The notes beneath the pieces are model-generated. The model did not search any database and was not told where the DNA came from. It saw nothing but the letters and a program-made list of their open reading frames with translations. From assembly GCF_024655635.1 (NCBI RefSeq), contig NZ_JANLGI010000019.1, forward strand, positions 1 to 64,000: a stretch of DNA of 64,000 nucleotides, given 5' to 3'. Positions 39,097-50,705 of the stretch are shown in pieces. The position numbers and the translations under genes were made by a program. Origin of the DNA: Allobosea sp. 47.2.35 (lineage in GTDB: Bacteria > Pseudomonadota > Alphaproteobacteria > Rhizobiales > Beijerinckiaceae). Every line of letters starts with the position of its first letter. Position 1 is the first letter of the stretch.

Positions 39097-41304
39097 ATGG
39101 CGCCAGCGACGAGACTCGTGCTGCTGATCGGCTGGCTCGGCTATGCGCTGATGCCCTGGTATCTCGTCGAGGGCATGAGCCTGACGAACTGGGCCTGGCT
39201 CGCCGAATACCCGTTCGGCAAGGCGGGCAGCGCGCTGGCGCTTTCGCTGTCCGGCCAGACGCCCTGGCTCCTACCTGTCGGCATCGCGCTGGCAGCTGCG
39301 ACGATCTTCTGGGGCAGTGCCGACCGGCAGCGCACGGCCGGCGTACTGGTCTGGGCCGGCCTGCTCGGCATGGCCCTGTTTTTCGCCCAGGCTTTCTCCA
39401 TCGTCCTGAAGGACCAGGGCATTTCCTGGCTTGCCGCCCTGCTCGGCGGCGCCGGTGCTGCCCAGCGCGGCATCGGCGGCGGCGCCTTCCTGACGCTTTT
39501 GTCGCTGCTCTTCCTGCTCTGTCACGGCCTTGCCTATCGCGGCGTTTGCCGTGGCGACCTCTTCACGACCTCGACGATCGGCCTCGTCGTCCTGCTGATC
39601 GGCATCTTCATCTTCTTCCCGGTCGCGATCATCTTGAAGAGCGCGCTGGTCGACCAGAACGGTGCCTTCGCACCGGCGGCCTTCGTCGAGCGCTTCCTCG
39701 ATTCCTCGATCTGGGGGCTGGGCTGCGTCACCAGCAATACCAATTGCGGTGTCGCCTGGAACACGCTGATCCTCGCCGTGCTCTGCGGCGTCATCACCAC
39801 CTTGCTCGGCCTCGCCTGCGCGCTGCTGATCCTGCGCACCGGCATGCCCGGCAAGCGCGTCATGCGGGCGCTGACGGTGCTGCCGATCATCACCCCGCCT
39901 TTCGTCATCGGCCTCGCGCTGATCCTGCTCTTCGGCCGCGCCGGCGCGGTCTCGACCCTGCTCTACGAGTGGTTCGACATTCCGCGTTCGCGCTGGCTCT
40001 ACGGCCTGCCGGGTGTGCTGCTGGCGCAGGTGCTCGCCTTTGCGCCGATCGCCTTCCTCGTCCTGATCGGCGTCGTGCAGGGCATTTCGCCGAGCCTTGA
40101 AGAAGCTTCGCAGACGCTCGGCGCCAAGCGCTGGCAGACCTTCCGCACCGTGACCTGGCCGCTGCTCAAGCCCGGCATCGCCAATTCCTTCCTGCTCGGT
40201 TTCGTCGAGAGCATGGCCGATTTCGGCAATCCGCTGGTGCTCGGCGGCAATTTCGAGGTGCTCTCGACCAAGATCTTCTTCGCGGTGGTCGGCGCCTCCT
40301 ACAATCAGGGGCAAGCGGCGGTGCTCGCCATCGTGCTGCTCGCCTTCACGCTCGGCGCCTTCTGGGTGCAGCAGCGCTGGCTTGGCGACAAGTCCTACAC
40401 GACGGTCACCGGCAAGGGCGATGCCGGCCTGCCGACGCCGCTGCCGCGCCGCATCACCTGGCTCTCGGCCGCCGTCATCGTGCCCTGGGTCGCGCTGACC
40501 GTGGTGATCTATGTCGTCATCCTCGTCGGCGGCTTCGTTCGCAACATGGGCCGCGACTTCACCCCGACGCTCCAGCACTATCTCACCGGTTTCGCCATCG
40601 ACTTCAGCAACGGCATCTATTTCCAGGGCTCGGCCTGGCCGTCCTTCTTCACCACGGTGAAGGTCGCCGCGATCTCGGCGCCGCTGACGGCGTTGATCGG
40701 CCTGCTCACCGCCTATCTGCTGACGCGCCAGCGCTTCAGCGGCCGGGCAGGCTTGGAATTCGCGACGATGCTCTCCTTCGCCATTCCCGGCACGGTGCTC
40801 GGCGTCGCCTATATCCTCGCCTTCAACGTGCCGCCGGTCGAGATCACCGGCACGGGCCTGATCCTCGTCATCGCCTTCGTCTTCCGCAACATGCCGGTCG
40901 GCGTGCGCTCCGGCATCGCCGGCCTGTCGCAGATCGACAAGAGCCTGGACGAGGCTTCGACCACGCTGCGCGCCCGCAGCTTCACCACGCTCTGGCGCGT
41001 GGTGCTGCCGCTGCTCAAGCCCGCCCTGGTCTCGGCGCTGGTCTATAGCTTCGTGCGCTCGATGACGGCGGTCAGCGCGGTGATCTTCCTGGTCTCGGCC
41101 GAATACAACCTCTCCACCGCCTATATCGTCGGGCGCGTCGAGGCCGGCGAATTCGGCCTCGCCATCGCCTATTCCTCGGTTCTGATCGTCTTCATGGCGC
41201 TCGGCATCGCGCTCATCCAGTTCACCGTCGGCGAGCGCAAGCTCGGCCGCCGCGCCCGCACCGCTGCTGTCGCCGCACCGGCGCCTGCCCCCGCTATCGG
41301 ATAA
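39097..41304 (+). CDS. ABC transporter permease, fused two-domain (FbpB/AfuB type)
   Basis: A 735-residue permease with two transmembrane domains in one chain. It opens with several extra helices (about residues 5-150), then a first permease domain (about 170-430) with an EAA loop LEEASQTLGAKRWQTFRTVTWPLLKPG, and a second domain (about 450-720) with LDEASTTLRARSFTTLWRVVLPLLKP. The C-terminus is a short alanine/proline tail. Together with the binding protein and ATPase it forms an importer of the iron/hexose-phosphate family. It is separated from the binding-protein gene by 145 bases that include a hairpin. Confidence 0.9.
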   Translation: MAPATRLVLLIGWLGYALMPWYLVEGMSLTNWAWLAEYPFGKAGSALALSLSGQTPWLLPVGIALAAATIFWGSADRQRTAGVLVWAGLLGMALFFAQAFSIVLKDQGISWLAALLGGAGAAQRGIGGGAFLTLLSLLFLLCHGLAYRGVCRGDLFTTSTIGLVVLLIGIFIFFPVAIILKSALVDQNGAFAPAAFVERFLDSSIWGLGCVTSNTNCGVAWNTLILAVLCGVITTLLGLACALLILRTGMPGKRVMRALTVLPIITPPFVIGLALILLFGRAGAVSTLLYEWFDIPRSRWLYGLPGVLLAQVLAFAPIAFLVLIGVVQGISPSLEEASQTLGAKRWQTFRTVTWPLLKPGIANSFLLGFVESMADFGNPLVLGGNFEVLSTKIFFAVVGASYNQGQAAVLAIVLLAFTLGAFWVQQRWLGDKSYTTVTGKGDAGLPTPLPRRITWLSAAVIVPWVALTVVIYVVILVGGFVRNMGRDFTPTLQHYLTGFAIDFSNGIYFQGSAWPSFFTTVKVAAISAPLTALIGLLTAYLLTRQRFSGRAGLEFATMLSFAIPGTVLGVAYILAFNVPPVEITGTGLILVIAFVFRNMPVGVRSGIAGLSQIDKSLDEASTTLRARSFTTLWRVVLPLLKPALVSALVYSFVRSMTAVSAVIFLVSAEYNLSTAYIVGRVEAGEFGLAIAYSSVLIVFMALGIALIQFTVGERKLGRRARTAAVAAPAPAPAIG

Positions 41305-41319
41305 GGACAGAGACTTAAG

Positions 41320-42387
41320 ATGGCCAAGGCCGGACCCGCTTCCGTCGAATTCCGCAACGTCTCGATGCGCTATGGCGCGGTGACGGCGGTCGACAACATC
41401 AACTTCACCATCGAGGCCGGCAAGCTCGTGACCCTGCTCGGCCCCTCCGGCTGCGGCAAGACCACGACCTTGCGCATGATCGCGGGCCTCGAGATCGCCA
41501 GCGACGGCCAGATCCTGATCGGCGGCAAGGACGTCACCAAGCTCTCGGCTGCCGACCGCGACGTCTCGATGGTGTTCCAGTCCTACGCGCTCTTCCCGCA
41601 TATGAGCGTGCTCGACAACGCCGCCTATGGCCCGACCGTGAAGGGCCTCGGCAAGGACGAGGCCAAGCAGATGGCGCTGGAGAAGCTGGCGCTGGTCGGC
41701 CTGAAGGGCTTTGAGAACCGCTACCCGTCCGAGCTTTCGGGCGGCCAGCAGCAGCGCGTCGCGGTGGCCCGCGCGCTCGTGCTGGAGCCGCAGGTGCTGC
41801 TCTTCGACGAGCCGCTCTCCAATCTCGACGCCAAGCTGCGCCGCCGCGTCCGCGAGGAAATCCGCGAATTGCAGCAGGACCTCAACCTGACCGTGGCCTA
41901 TGTCACGCATGATCAGGAGGAGGCGCTCGCCGTCTCCGACCGCATCATCGTGATGTCGAACGCCCGGATCGCGCAGGAAGGCGCGCCGCGCGACCTCTAC
42001 GAGCAGCCCTCCAACGCCTTCGTCGCCGACTTCATCGGCGACGCCAATCTGGTCGATGTCACCGTGAAGGCGGCGGCGGACGGCCGCGCCGATGTCGCGA
42101 TCGGCTCGGCGACGGTCAGCCTGCCGGCGCGTGGGCTCGGTGTCGGCCCGGCCAAGGTCGCGATCCGGCCGGAGGCGCTGCTGCTCGGCGAGCCGGGGCA
42201 GGCGGGTTCGCTGCCCGGCACGATCCGCAAATGCGCCTATCTAGGCAACCATCTCGACATCATGGTCGAGACTGAAGTGGGTGGGCTTTTCGTCGTCCAG
42301 TATGGCGGGCGCGAGATGCTGGAGCCCGGCACAGCGGTCTCCGTTTCCTTCGCGAACAAGGGCGTGACGCTGATTCCGCCGGCCTGA
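41320..42387 (+). CDS. ABC transporter ATP-binding protein (FbpC/AfuC type)
   Basis: A 355-residue ATPase with Walker A LLGPSGCGKTTT, Q-loop FQSYALFPH, the signature LSGGQQQR, Walker B VLLFDEPLSNLD and H-loop VTHDQEEAL. The C-terminal 110 residues form the TOBE-type regulatory domain (VAIRPEALLL; FVVQYGGREM). Its layout matches FbpC/PotA-like import ATPases. It begins 15 bases after the permease gene and closes the transporter operon. Confidence 0.92.
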   Translation: MAKAGPASVEFRNVSMRYGAVTAVDNINFTIEAGKLVTLLGPSGCGKTTTLRMIAGLEIASDGQILIGGKDVTKLSAADRDVSMVFQSYALFPHMSVLDNAAYGPTVKGLGKDEAKQMALEKLALVGLKGFENRYPSELSGGQQQRVAVARALVLEPQVLLFDEPLSNLDAKLRRRVREEIRELQQDLNLTVAYVTHDQEEALAVSDRIIVMSNARIAQEGAPRDLYEQPSNAFVADFIGDANLVDVTVKAAADGRADVAIGSATVSLPARGLGVGPAKVAIRPEALLLGEPGQAGSLPGTIRKCAYLGNHLDIMVETEVGGLFVVQYGGREMLEPGTAVSVSFANKGVTLIPPA

Positions 42388-42420
42388 GCGACGCCGGAAG
42401 CCGAAGTTCGATGCTCGCAG

Positions 42421-42455
42421 GCTGAGAATGCGGCAGCTGCTGCCGTATTCTCAGC
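42421..42455 (+). terminator. hairpin after the Afu-type operon
   Basis: GCTGAGAATGCGGCAGC (42421-42437) and GCTGCCGTATTCTCAGC (42439-42455) form an almost perfect 17-bp inverted repeat with one G-U pair. A weak T-containing run follows. It lies 34 bases after the ATPase stop and is a probable terminator or 3'-end stabiliser. Confidence 0.55.
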
Positions 42456-42548
42456 ACTTTCGCTGTGTATTTCTGTTGAGTTGGCTAATCAAAAATTGAT
42501 AGATTCGGCTGACAATCGTCACCTGAATCGGGGAAAGACCGCACGAAA

Positions 42549-44276
42549 ATGGCCACGGGCGAGAGCGCAACCACCATCCTGATCCATCTTGTCGGCGGCG
42601 TCGCACTGCTGATCTGGGCGGTCAGGCTGGTGCGAACCGGCGCGATGCGCGCCTTCGGCTCCCAGCTCAGGCAGGCGCTGCAGAGTTTCACGCGCAACCG
42701 CTTCGCCGCCTTCGGCAGCGGCGTCGCGGTGACCATGGTGCTGCAAAGCTCGACGGCGACGACGCTGCTGGTCTCTTCCTTCGCCGGTCAGGCCCTGATC
42801 GTGCCGGCCATGGCGCTCGCCGTCCTGCTCGGCGCCAATCTCGGCACGTCGCTCGCGGCCTTCGTCATCTCGATGGATCTGGGCTGGCTCTGGGGGCTCT
42901 GCGTCGCCATCGGCGTCGCCATGTATCTGTCCAGCGAGGCGATGGAACGCCCGCGCAATATCGGCCGCGTGCTGGTCGGCATCGGCCTGATCCTGCTGTC
43001 GCTGATCGAACTGAACACGGCCGCCGCGCCGCTGGCGCAGTCGCCCACCTTCCGCACCGTCCTCGCCGCCATGGGCTCCGAGCCGCTGCTCGGCATCCTC
43101 GCCGCCATCGCCGCGACCTGGATCGTGCATTCCTCGATCGCGATCATCCTGCTCGTCGCGACTTTCGCGGCATCCGGGTTGTTCCCGCCGGCGACGGCGC
43201 TCACGCTGGTCATCGGCGCCAATCTCGGCAATGCGCTGATCCCGGTGCTCGACCAGCTCGGTGCGCCCGCCGCCCAGCGCCGCGCCGCCGTCGGCAATCT
43301 GGCGACGCGCGTGATCCTGGCGCTCGCCGTGCTGCCCTTCGTCGGCCCGCTTTCGGCCTGGCTCATCAGCCTGCCTTCGGCGGATGCGCGGCTCGCCATC
43401 GAGTTCCATGTCATGCTGAACGTCGTCGGCGCACTGGTCTTCCTGCCCTTCGTCGGGCCGATCTCGGCCCTGGTCGAGCGCTTCATGCCCGGCAAGGACG
43501 AGAAGGCGGAAGCCGTCACTCCGCGCTATCTCGACCCCAACGCACTCGACGCTCCGACCGAGGCGCTCGCCGGTGCGATGCGCGAGGCACTGCGCCTTGG
43601 CGACCGCGTCGAGGGCATGCTGCGCGATACCATGACGCTGCTTGAGAAGGACGAGCTCAAGCTCTCCCGCGCCATCGCCCAGGCCGATGACGGCGTCGAC
43701 ACCATCCACGAGTCGATCAAGCTCTATCTGGTCAAGGTCTCCCGCAACGAGCTGTCCGAGGAGGAGAGCCGGCGCCTGTTCGAGATCATCACCCTGATCA
43801 CCAATCTCGAGCATATCGGCGACATCATCGACAAGAACCTGCGCGAGCTCGCCGAGAAGAAGATCCGCAAGCGCTATTCCTTCTCGCCGGAAGGGCTGGC
43901 CGAGATTCGCGACTTCCATCACCGCGTCGCCTCGGCGCTGGCGCTGGCACTCAACGTCTTCGCGACCCGCGACCTCGTGCTCGCCCGCCAGCTCTTCGCC
44001 GACAAGGCTGCAATGCGCGATGCCGAGCGGCGCGCCACCGACAGCCATTTCCAGCGCCTGCGTTCGGGTCGGCCGGAATCGATCGAGACCAGCGCGATCC
44101 ATCTCGACATCATCCGCGATCTCAAGCGCATCCACGGCCATATCGTCTCGATCGCCTATCCGATTCTGGAGAGCGCCAACGAGTTGCGCGAGAGCCGCCT
44201 GCGCGAGACCAAGGCAGCCGCCGAGCAGCGCGAGATGCCGTCCGTCCTCATCCCTGCCGCACATTCGGGCGGGTAA
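42549..44276 (+). CDS. Na+/phosphate cotransporter family protein with PhoU-like domain
   Basis: A 575-residue protein. The first half has about eight helices with the duplicated NptA motif: VLQSSTATTLLV near residue 62 and WIVHSSIAIILLV near residue 197 (the second copy has HSS where QSS is usual). The C-terminal 250 residues are helical and PhoU-like (MREALRLGDRVEGMLRD, LEHIGDIIDKNLRELA). Members move phosphate with sodium, or export it (YjbB). The start ATG is a few bases after GGGGAAAGA. No convincing Pho box was found upstream. Confidence 0.85.
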   Translation: MATGESATTILIHLVGGVALLIWAVRLVRTGAMRAFGSQLRQALQSFTRNRFAAFGSGVAVTMVLQSSTATTLLVSSFAGQALIVPAMALAVLLGANLGTSLAAFVISMDLGWLWGLCVAIGVAMYLSSEAMERPRNIGRVLVGIGLILLSLIELNTAAAPLAQSPTFRTVLAAMGSEPLLGILAAIAATWIVHSSIAIILLVATFAASGLFPPATALTLVIGANLGNALIPVLDQLGAPAAQRRAAVGNLATRVILALAVLPFVGPLSAWLISLPSADARLAIEFHVMLNVVGALVFLPFVGPISALVERFMPGKDEKAEAVTPRYLDPNALDAPTEALAGAMREALRLGDRVEGMLRDTMTLLEKDELKLSRAIAQADDGVDTIHESIKLYLVKVSRNELSEEESRRLFEIITLITNLEHIGDIIDKNLRELAEKKIRKRYSFSPEGLAEIRDFHHRVASALALALNVFATRDLVLARQLFADKAAMRDAERRATDSHFQRLRSGRPESIETSAIHLDIIRDLKRIHGHIVSIAYPILESANELRESRLRETKAAAEQREMPSVLIPAAHSGG

Positions 44277-44285
44277 GGGCGATCC

Positions 44286-44606
44286 TCAGCGTGGCGCCGC
44301 CAGGATGATCGCGGCGCCCACGAGGCAGATGGCGCCGCCGGTCAGGTCCCAGCGATCCGGCCGGATGCCCTCGACAGCCCAGAGCCAGCCGAGCGAGGCG
44401 GCGATATAGACCCCGCCATAGGCGGCGAAGGCGCGCCCGGCCGCGGCGCTCTCGACCAGCGTCAGCAGCCAGGCGAACAGCCCGAGCGAGACCAGCCCCG
44501 GCAGCAGCCACCAGATCGGCTTGCCGAGCCGGAGCCAGCCCCAGAAGGCGAAGCAGCCGGCGATCTCGAAGAGCGCGGCGCCGATATAGGCGGCGATGGT
44601 CGGCAT
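44286..44606 (-). CDS. YnfA family (UPF0060) inner-membrane protein
   Basis: A 106-residue protein of the usual YnfA length with four predicted helices. It has the signature [17 protein letters not shown] in helix 1-2, [19 protein letters not shown] and a final [13 protein letters not shown]. YnfA proteins resemble small multidrug-resistance transporters in topology, though a function is rarely shown. It ends ten bases from the Na/Pi gene on the opposite strand and is divergent from the flavoprotein gene. Confidence 0.9.
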   Translation of the reverse strand: MPTIAAYIGAALFEIAGCFAFWGWLRLGKPIWWLLPGLVSLGLFAWLLTLVESAAAGRAFAAYGGVYIAASLGWLWAVEGIRPDRWDLTGGAICLVGAAIILAAPR

Positions 44607-44694
44607 GTCATGATCCGGGTGCGCTTAAACGAGGTTCCCTCACGGGAGGCCTCAGTCTAAGCCGGATGACGCGTCACGCCAGCAAGCCCGGATC

Positions 44695-45915
44695 ATGTCA
44701 GTAAAGAACATCGCCATCATCGGTGCAGGCCCCGCAGGCCTGATCGCGGCCGAGCGGCTGGCCGCTGCAGGGCATCGCGTCGCGATTTACGAGCGCATGG
44801 CCTCACCGGCCCGCAAGTTCCTGCTCGCCGGGCGCGGCGGCCTGAACCTCACCCATTCCGAAGGGTTCGACGTTTTTCTCCGCCGCTACCGTGAAGCGGG
44901 CGATTGGCTGGAGTCGGCCCTGCGTGCCTTCCCGCCACAGGCGTTGCGCGATTGGGCGGATGGGCTCGGCGCGGAAACCTTCATCGGCTCCAGCGGCCGC
45001 GTCTTTCCCCGCGCAATGAAAGCCTCGCCCCTGCTTCGGGCTTGGCTCGCCCGGCTCGACGGGCTGGCCGTCCGGTTGGCATCGGGCCGGCTCTGGACCG
45101 GCTGGAGTGCCGATGGCGCCCTGACATTCCGCCTCGCGAGCGGCGAAATCGAAACTGTTCGCCCCGATACGACGCTGCTGGCGCTCGGCGGCGCGAGCTG
45201 GCCACGTCTTGGCTCCGATGGCGGCTGGGTGCCGTTGCTCACCGCACGCGGCGTCGCGATGTCGCCGCTCCGGCCGGCCAATGGAGGTTTCACGGTTGCC
45301 TGGTCGCCTCAGATGAAGGAGCGCTTCGCCGGTCAGCCGTTGAAGCGCATCGTTATCCGCTCTGGCGGTGCGACGGCAGCCGGTGAGGCGATGATCGATG
45401 CCGGCGGCATCGAAGGCGGGGCGATCTACGCGCTGTCGGCGCCGATCCGCAAGGCGATAGAGCAGGAAGGCGGTGCCACGATCCAGATCGACCTGCGGCC
45501 CGATCTCACGGAGGAGGAGCTTGCCGCACGCCTCGCAAAGCGCCGCAAGGGCGAGACGCTGAGCAACCATCTGCGCAAGGCGGCGGGTCTTGCTCCGGTG
45601 GCGATCGCCCTGCTGCGTGACGCCGCCGGAACGGCACTCCCGGACGAGCCGGTGGCGCTCGCCGCATCGATCAAGGCGGCAAAGCTGAGGCTTGAAGCGC
45701 CCATGCCGATCGCGCGCGCCATCTCGACGGCCGGCGGCATTGTCCGTGATGAATGCGATGCCGGCTTCATGTTGAAACGCCTGCCGGGCGTCTTCGTGGC
45801 CGGTGAGATGTTGGACTGGGAGGCGCCGACCGGCGGCTACCTGCTCCAGGCCAGCTTCGCGACCGGCGTCGCGGCCGCGGCTGGTATGGAGACGTGGCTG
45901 GCCGGACAGCGTTGA
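44695..45915 (+). CDS. HI0933-like flavoprotein (BaiN/TIGR03862 type)
   Basis: A 406-residue FAD protein. It starts with a dinucleotide motif (IAIIGAGPAGLIAAERLAA), has RKFLLAGRGGLNLTHSE, GRVFPRAMKASPLLRAWL and LALGGASWPRLGSDG, and a C-terminal GVFVAGEMLDWEAPTGGYLLQASF, all diagnostic of the HI0933/BaiN oxidoreductases, here in the shorter TIGR03862 form. The reaction is not known for this branch. It precedes two small genes that may be co-transcribed. Confidence 0.88.
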   Translation: MSVKNIAIIGAGPAGLIAAERLAAAGHRVAIYERMASPARKFLLAGRGGLNLTHSEGFDVFLRRYREAGDWLESALRAFPPQALRDWADGLGAETFIGSSGRVFPRAMKASPLLRAWLARLDGLAVRLASGRLWTGWSADGALTFRLASGEIETVRPDTTLLALGGASWPRLGSDGGWVPLLTARGVAMSPLRPANGGFTVAWSPQMKERFAGQPLKRIVIRSGGATAAGEAMIDAGGIEGGAIYALSAPIRKAIEQEGGATIQIDLRPDLTEEELAARLAKRRKGETLSNHLRKAAGLAPVAIALLRDAAGTALPDEPVALAASIKAAKLRLEAPMPIARAISTAGGIVRDECDAGFMLKRLPGVFVAGEMLDWEAPTGGYLLQASFATGVAAAAGMETWLAGQR

Positions 45916-45967
45916 ACCAGTGCTGCCTTGCCGCGTTACCCCTGCATCGACGTGAAGGGAGCAAGGC

Positions 45968-46189
45968 ATGGCCGAGCCGATGAAGCCCGGAACCGATGTG
46001 ACATGGCGCTGGGGCGCGCATCGCGCTCGCGGCCGTGTCGAGCAGGTTTTCACGACGCCGGTCAGCCGCAGGATCAAGGGCACGCGCGTGCACCGCAATG
46101 CTTCGGAGGCGAAGCCGGCCTATCTCGTAACCCAGCCCAATGGCGGCTACGCGCTCAAATCCCACAGCGAATTGGAGCGCGTTCAATGA
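45968..46189 (+). CDS. DUF2945 (hypervirulence-associated TUDOR-like) small protein
   Basis: A 73-residue protein with the DUF2945 pattern: PGTDVTWRWGAHRARGRVEQVF, RIKGTRVHRNASEAKPAYLV and a closing GYALKSHSELERV. DUF2945 proteins are a small, SH3/Tudor-like beta-barrel of unknown role, widespread in Rhizobiales and often next to DNA-repair or stress genes. The stop overlaps the next small gene (ATGA). Confidence 0.85.
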   Translation: MAEPMKPGTDVTWRWGAHRARGRVEQVFTTPVSRRIKGTRVHRNASEAKPAYLVTQPNGGYALKSHSELERVQ

Positions 46190-46530
46190 GCCATATCGAC
46201 CTGACGCCGCCCGAAGCGGTCGCCAAGGCGGCCGCGAAGGGCCTCAGGCTGCGGCAGCAGTTCAACCGCGGCGGCACGCAGATCGGCGTAGCCCGTGCCC
46301 GCGACCTCAGCAACCGCCGAAGATTGAGCTCCGATACGGTGCGGCGCATGGCGAGCTATTTCGCTCGCCATGCCGTCGACAGACAAGCCAGTGGCTTCGG
46401 CGATAAGGACGACCCCTCCGCCGGCTGGATCGCTTGGCTGCTCTGGGGCGGCGACGAAGGCCGCGACTGGTGCGAGCGCAAGAAGGCGGAACTGGACGAA
46501 GCGGATAAGGGCGAAAAGAAGCGCGCGTGA
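46186..46530 (+). CDS. small conserved hypothetical protein
   Basis: A 114-residue protein ([21 protein letters not shown]...). It has [22 protein letters not shown] and [20 protein letters not shown], a pattern resembling a conserved family found in phage- and plasmid-rich genomes, but no function was recognised. The start is set by the ATGA overlap with the DUF2945 gene. The highly charged C-terminus ([16 protein letters not shown]) may be flexible. Confidence 0.7.
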   Translation: MSHIDLTPPEAVAKAAAKGLRLRQQFNRGGTQIGVARARDLSNRRRLSSDTVRRMASYFARHAVDRQASGFGDKDDPSAGWIAWLLWGGDEGRDWCERKKAELDEADKGEKKRA

Positions 46531-46676
46531 TCAATCGCTCCGCTTCAGCGCGGCCATGGCATCGGCGGTGCCTGTTCGAGCCCCATCGCAATATGCTGCC
46601 ATCTCCTGTCACCAATCATGCCGGCAAGGCGCCGCGCCCTCTCGCATCGCGGCCCGTTCCGCACCATATTGCGGCC

Positions 46677-49376
<2,700 letters not shown>

Positions 49377-49668
49377 GCTTGGCTATCCGTAATGACGGCA
49401 GTTTTTTTATCATCAATATCTGCGTGGCGCTGTTCGGTGGTCATCGTTCATTTGACGATGGCGCTATTCAACGATCAAGGGCGCGGGGAACCCTTCTCCC
49501 GGATGGGAGAGGGGCAGGGGTGAGGGACCGCCGCTGATCGTCAAGCCGCAACGGCGACGCAGCGCCTTCTCTTGAACCCGCACACCCTCATCCGGCGCTT
49601 CGCGCCACCTTCTCCCATCCGGGAGAAGGAAGAGGCGTCGCGGCTCGGGAGCTTGGGTCGGCTAGGCC
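49377..49668. repeat. dispersed palindromic repeat region after uvrB
   Basis: This gap has no gene. CCCTTCTCCCGGATGGGAGAG near 49490-49510 and CCTTCTCCCATCCGGGAGAAGG near 49608-49630 are inverted copies of a short palindromic unit common in Rhizobiales. Between them, CAGCGCCTTCTCTTGAA at 49560-49576 recurs exactly at 57292-57308. The repeats separate convergent genes and may act as terminators. Confidence 0.6.
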
Positions 49669-50163
49669 TCACGCCCCGTCGAAAGCCGCGTGATAGCGCA
49701 CCGTGCCGGCCGGCAGCTCCGCACCGAAACCGAGGCGCATGAAATATTCCGGTGGCACGCCCTCCAGCACCAGCTCCGGATCGTTGGCGAAGCCGAAGCG
49801 GCCGTAATAGCCGGGGTAGCCGAGCAGCACGCAGCCAGCGGCGCCCTTCTCGCGCAGGCGCTGCAGGCCCTCGCGGATCACGCCCGAGCCGATGCCGCCG
49901 CGCTGCCGGCCCCGCTTCACCGAGACCGGCCCGAGCCCGAAGCAATCGCGCTCCGCCCCGTCGATCGTCACCGGTGAGAAGGCGACATGGCCGATGATCT
50001 CGCCCTCTTCGACGGCGACGAGCGAGGTCAGCGCCCCGGCCGCGCGCAGGCCGTCGACGATCGCCGCTTCGGTGCCGCTGCTATGCGGCGCCGTCGCGAA
50101 GGCTTCCGTGGTCAGGGTGCGGATGGCGTCGGCGTCTTCGGGCCGCTCGGGGCGGATATCCAT
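49669..50163 (-). CDS. GNAT family N-acetyltransferase
   Basis: A 164-residue acetyltransferase. It starts MDIRPERPEDADAIRTLT, with IIGHVAFSPVTI in the central strand, the acetyl-CoA loop RGRQRGGIGSGVIREGL (Q/R-x-x-G-x-G/A type) and GYPGYYGRFGF near the C-terminus. The last motif is typical of the YhbS-like predicted N-acetyltransferases. Substrate unknown. The ATG at 50163 is the first start at which similarity begins; the open frame upstream is a shadow. Confidence 0.85.
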   Translation of the reverse strand: MDIRPERPEDADAIRTLTTEAFATAPHSSGTEAAIVDGLRAAGALTSLVAVEEGEIIGHVAFSPVTIDGAERDCFGLGPVSVKRGRQRGGIGSGVIREGLQRLREKGAAGCVLLGYPGYYGRFGFANDPELVLEGVPPEYFMRLGFGAELPAGTVRYHAAFDGA

Positions 50164-50316
50164 GGTTCTCTCCTGTGGGGCGCGGGTTATGCGCCCGGCG
50201 TCCCGCGCTCGCAAGGCGTTCACCAACGCAGATGTGATGGCCCGGCTGCAACCCGGCCGTGGCAGGCTGGTTGTCGGGGGGCGCGCGGCTTGCGCGCCCG
50301 AGCAGGGAGACGTTGC

Positions 50317-50703
50317 ATGACGATGCTGAACCGCCGCCGCCTTCCCGTCCTTCTCGCCGGCCTCGCCGCCACCGTCGCGCTGCCGGCGCTGGCGCATCAC
50401 GGCTGGGCCTGGGCCGAGGGCGAGCAGATGACGCTCATGGGCAAGATCAGCAAGATCTCGATGGCCCCGCCGCATCCGATGCTGATGGTCGAGTCCGAGG
50501 GCAAGCTCTGGCAGGTCGATCTCGGCAATCCCAACCAGACCGAGCGCTCCGGCTTCCGCGGCGACACGGCCAAGCCCGGCGATGCCATCACAGCGCTCGG
50601 CAACCGCCATCTCGACGAGACCAAGCTGCACATGAAGGCGGTGCGCATCACCCTCGCCGGCAAGGATTACGACATGTATCCGGAGCGCATTCGCACGAAC
50701 TGA
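50317..50703 (+). CDS. DUF6152-like small periplasmic protein
   Basis: A 128-residue protein with an N-terminal signal peptide (LPVLLAGLAATVALPALA) ending before HHGWAWAEGEQMTLMGKI, and PPHPMLMVESEGKLWQVDLGNP, ALGNRHLDETKLHMKAVRI. This matches the DUF6152 pattern, small beta-rich periplasmic proteins with an HHGW motif after the signal cleavage site that may bind a metal. A GGGAGA lies six bases before the ATG. It ends three bases before the next gene, which encodes a membrane protein, so the two probably work together. Confidence 0.8.
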   Translation: MTMLNRRRLPVLLAGLAATVALPALAHHGWAWAEGEQMTLMGKISKISMAPPHPMLMVESEGKLWQVDLGNPNQTERSGFRGDTAKPGDAITALGNRHLDETKLHMKAVRITLAGKDYDMYPERIRTN

Positions 50704-50705
50704 GC

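Noticed and set aside
42481-42548. Possible Pho box before the Na/Pi cotransporter gene
   Set aside because: CTGACAA is followed by a poor second half-site. The match to two CTGTCAT units is too weak.
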